DNA of 20,206 bases, from IMG/VR virus record IMGVR_UViG_3300047312_000029, positions 1 to 20,206 of that record. One strand, written 5' to 3'. The position numbers were made by a program, and so were the translations under genes. Position 1 is the stretch's first letter. Each line of letters opens with the position of its first letter. This document shows, piece after piece, positions 7,116 through 13,469 of the stretch. The notes below the pieces were generated by a model that did not search any database, had not been told where the DNA came from, and saw nothing but the letters and a program-made list of their open reading frames with translations. Source of the DNA: a virus.

Positions 7116-8536
7116 TTGGTCACGCCCTCTTGCAGGTTGAAATGCAGCGCCGCCATGATCGCCTCACCCGGGGCCTCGTGCTCCATGTGGACGCCGATAT
7201 GCGTGCCGTAGCCCGCGAACGGGATGCTCTGCAGCCCATAGGTGTTGTCCTGGATCGTGGCGCAGAGCTCGAACAGATCGGTGCGGTTCGGCAGCATGCC
7301 GATGCTGACGGACCATTGGCCTTGGCACATCACGTCGACGCTCTTGATGCGCTTCCACTCGGTCGGACTGTCGGCCGACATATGCGGCGTGCGGACCGTG
7401 ATCTTGCAGCTGTCGAACTCCGTGCGCGTTGCGCCGCCATAAAGATAGATGTTGCCCGCGTTGTCGTCGCAAAAGACCATGTTGCCGATCAGGGCAAAGG
7501 TGCGCACGTTGAAGCCGGGGCTAAGGGTGGACCACGCCGTGATATGTCCCGCGGGAAAATACGACAGCACATAAATCGTCGGACCCAGCGCCAGCCAGTA
7601 GCGCCCTTGGATCGGCTGCACCGTCGCCACCGCATGCGGCACGGCGGCCGCGTTGGACCGGATCCACGGGATCAGCGCCAGATCGATCGGCGAGCCGACA
7701 TCGTTGACCGAAGCCGCCAGATTGATGACATTCGACTTGAGCGAGCGAACGCCGCTGTCGGAGAGGAACAAGATATCGCCGGTGCCGAACTGCAGCACCG
7801 ATTGCGGCGCGATCACGCCGATGCGCAGCAGCTGCCCCAGCGTGTCTTTGGTCGGGTCGGGATCGAGCGCCCAGATCTGCGTCTGCAGCTGCGACATCAC
7901 CGCCATGTTGGAATAGTAGACTTCCATCGATATCAGCGGCTCGCCGAGCGGATCGTTGAGCGCCGTGTTGATGAAGCCCGCGCCGGGCTCGTCGGTCGAG
8001 TTCGGATCGTTTTGCGCCGGGTTGTTGACGCCGCTGAAGCGAAGATATTTGCCGTCGAGGCGATACATCTTCGACTTCCAGGTCCGCGCGTAGGTGCCGT
8101 GCGAATAGCTGCTGTCGACTTCCAGCACCATCGCGCCGTTATACCAGCAGTAGGTGACGCCGGTGCCGAGATCCTGGAAGCAAACGAAGAACAGCTCGTC
8201 GTAAGGCTCGACATCGAGAATGTCGTAAGGGCCGGTTCCCGCAAAGACGATGTTATGCGCGACGATCGGCACGGGGCACGCCCCTTGCGGGATCACAGCG
8301 CCGCCGGTGTTGACGCCGAAAGCATGCAGCGTATCGCGATGACCGAGCAAATAGAGATAGACCGGCGGCATCGTCGTCATCGGGACGAAGGCGTAGCGCT
8401 TCTCGATCTCGCCGCCCTGATTGAGAACGGCATTCTCCAAGATGCGCAGCGAGCCGCCCGGCGCGGTCAGCGGTGTCTTGCGGACATCGAAGCCTTCCTT
8501 GAAATCGGTGACACTGAAGACCCGCTGGTCCGGCAT
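7112..8536 (-). CDS. Tail nozzle / stabilisation-type protein (beta-propeller), 474 aa
   Basis: The sequence is beta-rich with regularly spaced aromatic and Gly/Asp turns (YWLALGPTIYVLSYF, MVFCDDNAGNIYLYGGATR), as in the propeller-like nozzle proteins that close the short tail of podoviruses. The opening FSVTDFKEGFDVRKTPLTAP with GGSLRILENAVLNQGGEIEK is characteristic: these proteins begin by describing a reference frame of values 'with a baseline' and contain a conserved N-rich GG-x-x-x-KR element. ATG 8536 shares its A with the adaptor stop (TGATG). Directly following the adaptor gene is the usual order for tail tube/nozzle genes. The role inferred is the distal part of the tail tube holding DNA in the virion until adsorption. 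The family call rests on pattern and gene order, not on catalytic motifs. Confidence 0.75.
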   Translation of the reverse strand: MPDQRVFSVTDFKEGFDVRKTPLTAPGGSLRILENAVLNQGGEIEKRYAFVPMTTMPPVYLYLLGHRDTLHAFGVNTGGAVIPQGACPVPIVAHNIVFAGTGPYDILDVEPYDELFFVCFQDLGTGVTYCWYNGAMVLEVDSSYSHGTYARTWKSKMYRLDGKYLRFSGVNNPAQNDPNSTDEPGAGFINTALNDPLGEPLISMEVYYSNMAVMSQLQTQIWALDPDPTKDTLGQLLRIGVIAPQSVLQFGTGDILFLSDSGVRSLKSNVINLAASVNDVGSPIDLALIPWIRSNAAAVPHAVATVQPIQGRYWLALGPTIYVLSYFPAGHITAWSTLSPGFNVRTFALIGNMVFCDDNAGNIYLYGGATRTEFDSCKITVRTPHMSADSPTEWKRIKSVDVMCQGQWSVSIGMLPNRTDLFELCATIQDNTYGLQSIPFAGYGTHIGVHMEHEAPGEAIMAALHFNLQEGVTK

Positions 8537-9288
8537 CAGCGCTGCACGCTACCGGGACCGGACCCGTAGCCCGGCGGGATGTAGTCGAGCCCCAGGACCG
8601 GCTGATGCCCGGGCCGGGACTGCGCGTCGCCGCCGCCCGCGCCGATCGCGGTGGGCCGGACTTGCTTATGGCTGAATTGCCGCACGCGATGGCGGCGCAG
8701 CGCCTCGTTCGCCTTGTTGAGCTTGAGGCTCGCATCCTTGGCGTTGTCGCGCTGCAGGATCTCGACCGCCGAGAACAGCACGATAATATTATCCGGCAGC
8801 GTCGCCTCGTCGCTGTCCTCGATCATCTTGGTAACGGTCTTGGTCCCGCGCAGGCGGACGATCGCGTTCGGGTCCATCGCCGTCCCGTCCGGGATCGGCC
8901 ACAACTCGATCATGTTGGTGTCGGCGTGGTGCATCCATTTGCGCGTCGGCCAGCACTTGAAGCCGTCGTCGGAGTTCCACAGCACCATGTCATAAGGGCC
9001 GATGCCGTAGGCCAGCTCGCTATAGACCGTATTGATCAGCACCCAGATATGCGTGATGTCGTCGAAGGCGAGATCGCTGGGGTAAGGGTAGTAGCGCTGC
9101 CCGTCGACGAGCTTGATGTCGCGATCGATGATCAGCTGCGGCCAGTCGTAGTCCTGGTACAGCTGGACCTGCGTGCGGTTAAGATAATAGAGCAGCGTGT
9201 CGCGGTCGTTGATCCCATGCGCGACATTGGTGCTGTGACCGACCTCGGCCCGGAGATCGGTCAGCATGTCGGAAAGCATTCTGCCCAT
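8536..9288 (-). CDS. Head-tail adaptor / tail tubular A-like protein, 250 aa
   Basis: The first 30 residues (MGRMLSDMLTDLRAEVGHST) and then YLNRTQVQLYQDYDWPQL form the N-terminal helical region typical of podovirus adaptor proteins, which dock under the portal. The next segment, DIKLVDGQRYYPYPSDLAFD, is the beta part seen in the same family. Residues about 165-205 are helical (DNIIVLFSAVEILQRDNAKD), and the last ~45 residues are a Gly/Pro-rich tail. Its place just before the nozzle gene supports the role. The start at 9288 follows the previous stop by three bases (TAAGCCATG). Met4 (9279) is an alternative start; there is only a weak GAG ribosome site, so coupling is likely. Confidence 0.82.
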   Translation of the reverse strand: MGRMLSDMLTDLRAEVGHSTNVAHGINDRDTLLYYLNRTQVQLYQDYDWPQLIIDRDIKLVDGQRYYPYPSDLAFDDITHIWVLINTVYSELAYGIGPYDMVLWNSDDGFKCWPTRKWMHHADTNMIELWPIPDGTAMDPNAIVRLRGTKTVTKMIEDSDEATLPDNIIVLFSAVEILQRDNAKDASLKLNKANEALRRHRVRQFSHKQVRPTAIGAGGGDAQSRPGHQPVLGLDYIPPGYGSGPGSVQR

Positions 9289-9291
9289 GGC

Positions 9292-9945
9292 TTACTCGCG
9301 CGGAAGAACTTTCGAGGTGTAGTTCTCGAAGCCGGGCGGATGGCTGCCGCCTGCGTTGACGTCCGGCAAAGTTGGGGAAATGCGTGCGGCGCTGGCGCGA
9401 CGCGAGGATCCGCGACCGCTGGTGTCGCGCACGATATGCGGCTGGTCCCCGGCTTGGGGCCCCAGCCCCAGCGCGTCGTCCTCGATCTCGTCCTCGTCCT
9501 GCGCATGCGCCGCGATCTCGTCCGGCGTCGGCTCGGTCTCGCGCGGGACCACTGGTCCCTCGGGCGCGTCCTCGGGCATCGTGAATTGATCGAGCGGGCG
9601 CAGCTTCGGATCGGGACTGTCCGGCTCGACCGGGCGCGGCTTGAAGACCTTCATCGTGCAGCGCGGGATGCTCGCATCCGACAGCGGCAGCCGCGGACGC
9701 GCGCCGGGGAAGACCTTCTCGATCACCTCCGGCGCGTAGATCGACTGCAGCCGCTGCAGCACTTCATCGTTGGGCGCGTCCCAAGCGCCCACGACATGGA
9801 CGTCGGTGATCGCTTCCTCGCCGTGCAGGAATTGCAGGATCGGCAGCTCGGGAAAAACGATCGGCCGCGAGCGATCGCGATAGACGATCGTGCTGTCGTC
9901 GCCGCCAAGGTTCACCATGCAGCGCAAAAGATGAAAGGCGGGCAT
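9292..9945 (-). CDS. Conserved phage protein of unknown function, 217 aa
   Basis: I do not recognise a named function. Residues 1-110 look like a compact folded domain (FHLLRCMVNLGGDDSTIVYR, then FPELPILQFLHGEEAITDVH) ending at LPLSDASIPRCTMKVFKP. Residues about 111-165 are acidic and Pro-rich (QDEDEIEDDALGLGPQ), and the last ~50 residues are basic and probably disordered, ending PPGFENYTSKVLPRE. The position between the capsid module and the adaptor suggests a head-completion or decoration role, or an assembly factor. ATG 9945 shares one base with the upstream stop (TGATG), with GGGGTGG about six bases before it. Residues 133-138 are encoded by DNA holding a perfect 15-base palindrome (9545-9559). 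Confidence 0.68.
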   Translation of the reverse strand: MPAFHLLRCMVNLGGDDSTIVYRDRSRPIVFPELPILQFLHGEEAITDVHVVGAWDAPNDEVLQRLQSIYAPEVIEKVFPGARPRLPLSDASIPRCTMKVFKPRPVEPDSPDPKLRPLDQFTMPEDAPEGPVVPRETEPTPDEIAAHAQDEDEIEDDALGLGPQAGDQPHIVRDTSGRGSSRRASAARISPTLPDVNAGGSHPPGFENYTSKVLPRE

Positions 9946-10184
9946 CAGACGCCACCCCGCTTCATCATTCCCGGCGATGGCGGCATCGAGGGCGGCATCA
10001 CCGTGTCGGCCATGCTGGGCCCCGCCGCGAGCGGGACTTTACGCGCGGGCAGCTTCGCCTGGCTCTTGCCCTTGTCGGCGGCGACGAAATCCTTCGCGAC
10101 TTTCTTCGGCACGCCGCTGCCTTTGATGCCGCCCGACGCGACCCCGTGCATCAGACGGCTTTGAGCCTTGGATGTGCTCGGCAT
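9945..10184 (-). CDS. Small basic conserved phage protein (MPSTSKAQ family), 79 aa
   Basis: The frame is open further upstream, but AAGGAG five bases before ATG 10184 fixes the start and gives MPSTSKAQSRLMHGVASGGI. This N-terminus, followed by GVPKKVAKDFVAADKGKSQ, is a recurrent phage hypothetical type (Met-Pro-x-x-Ser-Lys-x-Gln, then a Val-x-Lys-Asp-Phe-Val-x-x-Asp-Lys element). The protein is Lys-rich in its first half and Met/Pro-rich at the end (MPPSMPPSPGMMKRGG). It is the first gene after the capsid terminator-like hairpin and overlaps the next start by one base. No function is known to me; a minor head protein or DNA/RNA-contacting assembly factor is possible. Confidence 0.78.
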   Translation of the reverse strand: MPSTSKAQSRLMHGVASGGIKGSGVPKKVAKDFVAADKGKSQAKLPARKVPLAAGPSMADTVMPPSMPPSPGMMKRGGV

Positions 10185-10198
10185 GAAATCTCCTTTGC

Positions 10199-10246
10199 TA
10201 AAGAGAGGACCAGCCCGCTTCGGGGTAGAGGGGTGGAACGGGCTGG
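10199..10246 (-). terminator. Terminator-like hairpin after the capsid gene
   Basis: On the minus strand CCAGCCCG (10246-10239) pairs perfectly with CGGGCTGG (10217-10210), extended by a T-G and a T-A pair, with a loop of about 20 bases. It is followed by the pyrimidine run TCCTCTCTTT. It lies 33 bases after the major capsid stop and before the next gene's ribosome site. The imperfect U-run suggests an attenuating terminator that leaves some read-through to the tail genes. Confidence 0.55.
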
Positions 10247-10278
10247 CCCCCAAGTTTGTCGCCTACGGGGAAAAGGCG

Positions 10279-11358
10279 TCAGGCGATTTCGACAACAAGA
10301 GCGGAGTTGACCTGCTGTGCAACGATTTGCCCGGTATGCGTCATGCTCTTGTACATGACGAACTGGTTGTAAGGCCGCGCGGGCGTGAACTTGTGATCCC
10401 ACTCGCCGTCTTGCTTCATCAAGTAGATGTGCCGTGGATCCCACCAATAAGCGCGCTTCGTGAAGCCGAGATCATCGAGCGTCGGGTCGTACTCGATCAC
10501 CGTGTTCATGAACTTCACCTGCCCCATCGAGCCGTCCTGGGGTCCCGTGAAGCCGGTCATCGTGTAATTGCCGTTCGCGCGCAGCTCGACTTCCATCGCG
10601 CCGATGAATGCGCTGCCCGCCAGCATCTTCGACGGCTTGCCGCCGTAGCGGATCAGCTGGCGATATTCCGACTGCAGGAATTGCAAGAGCGCGCCGCCGT
10701 TGGTCGTCGCCGACGTCACCGCCCCGCGGCCGCCTGCCGTGCCGAACGCCGCCGTCGCCGCGCGGTTCTGCCACCAGGAAGTGGTGCGCGCGAGCCCGCC
10801 GAGCGTCCCTACGTTGGGAACCGCAGCGATGATCGACTGCATGCCCGCCAAGGCTTTCGCATCGCCGGTGCCGTCGCCCCACATCAGCGCGTTCATGCTG
10901 CGCGCATATTGCTCGCCGAAATCTTCGAGCTTGTCCTGCAGCAAGTTGACGAGGACCGTGACGTCGCGATCGCTATGGTTCGAGGTCGAGCTGCCGTCGC
11001 CTTCCTCGTCGGTGACGCTGATGCCGTCGATCTTCAGCTCGGTATGGGTGAGCGTCAGACCCATGTGATGCTCACGCCACGGGAAGTTGACGCGCTTGAT
11101 GTTGGCGGGCGTGTAGAAGCTGACCGTGTCGTTGTGCGTGTAGCCGACGACGTGATCGTTCACGCCGCCTGCGCCGTAATCGCCTTTCACCGCAAGACTG
11201 ATATTGCCCTTGCCGCCGGGGAAGGACTTCGCGCTGCTCTCGAACAAGCGCAGCAGAGGCTTGGCCTGGATGCTTTGCTTGAAGGTGTCGCCCTTGTTGT
11301 AATAGAAATCCAACGCCGCGTTGGCGATGTTGGAAAGTTCACCAGCGGTGAACGCCAT
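10279..11358 (-). CDS. Major capsid protein, 359 aa
   Basis: The protein follows the scaffold gene and has the profile of a podovirus coat protein. The N-terminus MAFTAGELSNIANAALDFYY leads into a long arm (FKQSIQAKPLLRLFESSAKS). A central segment, GNISLAVKGDYGAGGVNDHV, is followed by HHMGLTLTHTELKIDGISVT. A helix (VTVLVNLLQDKLEDFGEQYA) leads to MNALMWGDGTGDAKALAG, and the C-terminus is beta-rich (RHIYLMKQDGEWDHKFTPAR, PYNQFVMYKSMTHTGQIV). An HK97-type fold is expected for this class. ATG 11358 is preceded by GAGGA at nine bases. The gene lies between a candidate promoter and a terminator-like hairpin, which fits a product needed in hundreds of copies. No cleavable prodomain is evident. Confidence 0.88.
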   Translation of the reverse strand: MAFTAGELSNIANAALDFYYNKGDTFKQSIQAKPLLRLFESSAKSFPGGKGNISLAVKGDYGAGGVNDHVVGYTHNDTVSFYTPANIKRVNFPWREHHMGLTLTHTELKIDGISVTDEEGDGSSTSNHSDRDVTVLVNLLQDKLEDFGEQYARSMNALMWGDGTGDAKALAGMQSIIAAVPNVGTLGGLARTTSWWQNRAATAAFGTAGGRGAVTSATTNGGALLQFLQSEYRQLIRYGGKPSKMLAGSAFIGAMEVELRANGNYTMTGFTGPQDGSMGQVKFMNTVIEYDPTLDDLGFTKRAYWWDPRHIYLMKQDGEWDHKFTPARPYNQFVMYKSMTHTGQIVAQQVNSALVVEIA

Positions 11359-11375
11359 GATGCTTCGTCCTCATG

Positions 11376-12488
11376 TCAAGATGGCCGCCGCGAGTTCGCG
11401 ATCGCCATGACCACCGCCTCTCTGAGGTCGCGTGGTTGAGCGTTCGGCGTGCCGGTTGAGACATGGATGCTGGACGGACTTGAACGCGTCGGCCGCGGGG
11501 CAGGACGCACCGCTGCGAACGTAGCCTTGACCTCGTCATACGCCGTCTGCGTCAGCGCGACGGCCTCTTGCGGGGTGCGCGGCGTGCCGCGCTCTTGCAA
11601 CAGACCCTGGGCATAGCGGCGAACAGCACCCGCCATTTGGCCGTAGTCGGGGTCTCGTCGCTGGATACCGGCTTCCCAGGTGTCGACCGCAGCACGGATA
11701 TTGCCGACGTGCTGGACCTGCTGAGTTGTCGCCACTTCCCGATTAGCGTCTTGCAGCCTGGCTTCGGCTTGCGCGGCGCGATGCCGCGTGCGCGTCAGCT
11801 CCTTGGCCGTGTCTTCGTCGATCGTCCCGTCGTCGACCTGCTTCTGCAGATCCGGGTTGATGCGAAGACCCAATGCTTCCTGCGCCGCCATGACGTAAGG
11901 CGTCACACCGGCAAGAAAGCCTTGGTAGTCGCCGCGACGGAGCGAGGCGCCGACGCCCAAGAGCATGTTGACGTCTTCCGGCGCCAGCTGGTGCTCTTTG
12001 AGATAGCCCTGCAGCTGCCGGTGCGTTTGCAGCTCCGGTTGCAGGTTTTCGACGGCTTGACGGGCTTCGTTGCGTTGACTGAGAAGACGCTCAAAGCGCC
12101 GACGCGTCTCCGGCCTGAGCTTCTTTAGCTCGGCCTCGCTCGGGTCGGCTTCGGTCGTGGTTGCATCCGGCGGGGGAGTTTCCGCCTGGGCCGTAGCCGC
12201 TGCCTGGTCCTGAGAGACTGGTCCCGAAGGCTCGGCGTCCGCGTCCTGGTCCTGGGACAAGGAGGGGAGCGCTGTCTTTTCGGGGGTGGTCTCTACGACG
12301 CGTTTGACTGCGGCAAGCAATCCATCGCGATCTGACTGGCGGCTGTCGCCTGACGAGGGCGAAGTGCTGTCGGGTGCGCTTGACGAAGGCGCGGGAGAGC
12401 TGTCGGCCGGTGCCGGTGACGGCGCCGGTGTAGGTTCGGGCGCGCTCGACGAGGGCGCAATTACGTCATTTGTCTCGGTATCTGCCAC
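11376..12488 (-). CDS. Capsid scaffolding protein, 370 aa
   Basis: Immediately upstream of the capsid gene, this acidic, Ala/Gln-rich protein has a disordered Pro/Ser/Ala N-terminus (residues 1-115). A coiled-coil region follows (about 117-160, ETRRRFERLLSQRNEARQAV), then a middle helical domain (about 160-205, LAPEDVNMLLGVGASLRRGD). Next comes the recurring scaffold element INPDLQKQVDDGTIDEDTAK at 210-229 and a second helical region with RRDPDYGQ. The C-terminus is basic (REAVVMAIANSRRPS), as expected for the part that binds coat protein. The start is GTG 12488 with a weak AAGAG about five bases before it. The function, templating procapsid assembly and leaving before or during packaging, is inferred from the family pattern and neighbour. 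Confidence 0.83.
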   Translation of the reverse strand: MADTETNDVIAPSSSAPEPTPAPSPAPADSSPAPSSSAPDSTSPSSGDSRQSDRDGLLAAVKRVVETTPEKTALPSLSQDQDADAEPSGPVSQDQAAATAQAETPPPDATTTEADPSEAELKKLRPETRRRFERLLSQRNEARQAVENLQPELQTHRQLQGYLKEHQLAPEDVNMLLGVGASLRRGDYQGFLAGVTPYVMAAQEALGLRINPDLQKQVDDGTIDEDTAKELTRTRHRAAQAEARLQDANREVATTQQVQHVGNIRAAVDTWEAGIQRRDPDYGQMAGAVRRYAQGLLQERGTPRTPQEAVALTQTAYDEVKATFAAVRPAPRPTRSSPSSIHVSTGTPNAQPRDLREAVVMAIANSRRPS

Positions 12489-12520
12489 AGGGCTCTTGCC
12501 GATCCGCTGGGACCAGCAAG

Positions 12521-12550
12521 ATTTATGCGCTCAAGTGTAGGTTTTGTCTA
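12521..12550 (-). promoter_or_regulatory. Candidate sigma70-type promoter for scaffold and capsid genes
   Basis: On the minus strand TAGACA (12550-12545; five of six matches to TTGACA) is separated by exactly 17 bases from CATAAA (12527-12522; four of six matches to TATAAT). It sits 34 bases upstream of the scaffold start and just after a hairpin. The region is AT-richer than its surroundings. Prediction from spacing and consensus only. Confidence 0.4.
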
Positions 12551-12557
12551 GCGGTTG

Positions 12558-12588
12558 TGTCTCGCGCGGGCCCAAATGCCGCGAGACA
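12558..12588 (-). terminator. Nine-bp inverted repeat after the packaging module
   Basis: TGTCTCGCG (12558-12566) and CGCGAGACA (12580-12588) are perfect inverted repeats around a 13-base loop, seven bases beyond the stop of the 67-residue membrane protein. A second pair (TTTTGTCT at 12542-12549 and AGACAAAA at 12584-12591) can form a competing structure that would bury the candidate -35 element. No U-run follows on the transcript, so this may be a weak terminator, a processing site or a regulator of the promoter beside it. Confidence 0.45.
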
Positions 12589-12594
12589 AAAGCC

Positions 12595-12798
12595 CTAAGG
12601 CTTGGGCAGGCAGGTCATCAGGATTTGGGTCAAAAGCTCGGTGCGGCGCTCAAGCTGGCGCTCAAGGAACCACATCGTGGAGCCGAGAAAGATCGCGTTG
12701 ATGAACAAAAGCATGATGAAAACGGCGGGAAGGCTGGCGACAATGCCGCCGCCGACGTCGATCGCCTTGTGCAGGAGACCGCTCTCTTTCTCAGTCAC
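12595..12798 (-). CDS. Small single-helix membrane protein, 67 aa (holin-like candidate)
   Basis: The frame is open far upstream, but the coherent protein starts at GTG 12798, overlapping the stop of the 224-residue gene by four bases (GTGA). It reads MTEKESGLLHKAIDVGGGIV, then one strongly hydrophobic segment (residues about 19-44, LPAVFIMLLFINAIFLGSTM). It ends in an amphipathic, charged tail (FLERQLERRTELLTQILMTC) with Cys63. Small membrane proteins of this shape are common among phage structural genes and their role is not established. A holin or a membrane-contact protein is possible but unproven. It is the last gene before the hairpin at 12558-12588. Confidence 0.75.
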   Translation of the reverse strand: MTEKESGLLHKAIDVGGGIVASLPAVFIMLLFINAIFLGSTMWFLERQLERRTELLTQILMTCLPKP

Positions 12799-13469
12799 GG
12801 CGGCTGACCCAGCGTCCCCGGCGGCAACGGCGCTAACTGTTGCCGCACGTAGTCCTGCATCGACGGCGGCGGAGCCATCATCCGCCAGTCCTGCGGCCCT
12901 TGCACGGGCGGACCCACCGGCGGTGGCTGCTGGGGCGGGCCAGACATGGGAGGTCCAATTGGTGGTGGTGGCTGCGGCGGGCCAGACATGGGAGGTCCAA
13001 TTGGTGGTGGCTGCGGAGGCGGTGCCATCTGCTGGCGCACGTAGTCCTGCATGTTCGGCGCAGGCTGCGGCGGCAACACCAGCTGGACGGTCGGGTCCGA
13101 GCGCTGAAAATAGCTCTGCAGACCCTGAGCGCCATGATTTTGCAGGTTGGCTGGTCCCGGGACGAAGGACCATCCGCCGTTAGGGATCTGGGTCCAGCTG
13201 CCGCCGACCTGGCCGTCCGCGCCATTGTACTGGCTTTGATCCGAAAAGCTGGGGTGGTTCGGCTTCTTGTAAGTATCGGGATAATGCCCGTTACCGGCTC
13301 GCCCCGCACCACCAAGAAACGCGCCCCGCATGTCGTAGTTATACGTGTCTTGGCTCATGTCACGATGGTTGAGCGCCGACTGCAGCTGAACCCATTGCTG
13401 ATACTGTGCTTCCTGATCGGGCGTCAGCTGCGTGTTGTATCTGCCGGTGAAGTCGAGCGGGTCGCTCAT
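12795..13469 (-). CDS. Conserved portal-adjacent virion-type protein with Pro-rich repeat tail, 224 aa
   Basis: Residues 1-95 carry a pattern recurrent in tailed phages: LDFTGRYNTQLTPDQEAQYQ, then YDMRGAFL, then the strongly conserved-looking GHYPDTYKKPNHPSFSDQSQ. Residues about 140-224 are a Pro/Gln/Gly-rich tail in which MQDYVRQQ-M/L-AP occurs twice and a GPP-rich 14-residue unit (PPIGPPMSGPPQ core) repeats. The gene overlaps the portal stop by four bases (ATGA), so it is probably made together with the portal. No biochemical function is known to me; the location suggests a minor head or tail-joining component. Confidence 0.78.
   Translation of the reverse strand: MSDPLDFTGRYNTQLTPDQEAQYQQWVQLQSALNHRDMSQDTYNYDMRGAFLGGAGRAGNGHYPDTYKKPNHPSFSDQSQYNGADGQVGGSWTQIPNGGWSFVPGPANLQNHGAQGLQSYFQRSDPTVQLVLPPQPAPNMQDYVRQQMAPPPQPPPIGPPMSGPPQPPPPIGPPMSGPPQQPPPVGPPVQGPQDWRMMAPPPSMQDYVRQQLAPLPPGTLGQPP
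12935..13010 (-). repeat. Two 34-bp identical direct repeats (42-bp period) in Pro-rich coding tail
   Basis: The same 34 bases (beginning gcgggccagacatgggaggt) occur at 12935-12968 and 12977-13010, a 42-base period encoding a 14-residue Gly-Pro-Pro-Met-Ser unit. A third, diverged copy lies just below (about 12896-12930). A further 16-base direct repeat (gcacgtagtcctgcat) at about 12845 and 13037 encodes the two MQDYVRQ copies. The near-perfect identity suggests recent duplication. Confidence 0.9.

Noticed and set aside
7130-8569. A 479-codon open frame on the plus strand opposite the nozzle gene
   Set aside because: Antisense shadow; composition reflects complement of C-ending codons, no coherent domain.
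8605-10164. A 519-codon open frame on the plus strand
   Set aside because: It runs antisense across the adaptor, the 217-residue gene and the 79-residue gene, crosses their junctions, and its product is an Arg/Val/Asp-rich mixture typical of antisense reading of GC-rich genes.
10185-10253. Upstream start for the 79-residue protein
   Set aside because: The 23 extra residues span the terminator-like hairpin, while AAGGAG with ideal spacing precedes the inner ATG.
12799-13173. N-terminal extension of the 67-residue membrane protein
   Set aside because: It is the out-of-frame reading of the Pro-rich repeat gene (including repeated NWTSHVWP), and GTG 12798 makes a precise GTGA junction.
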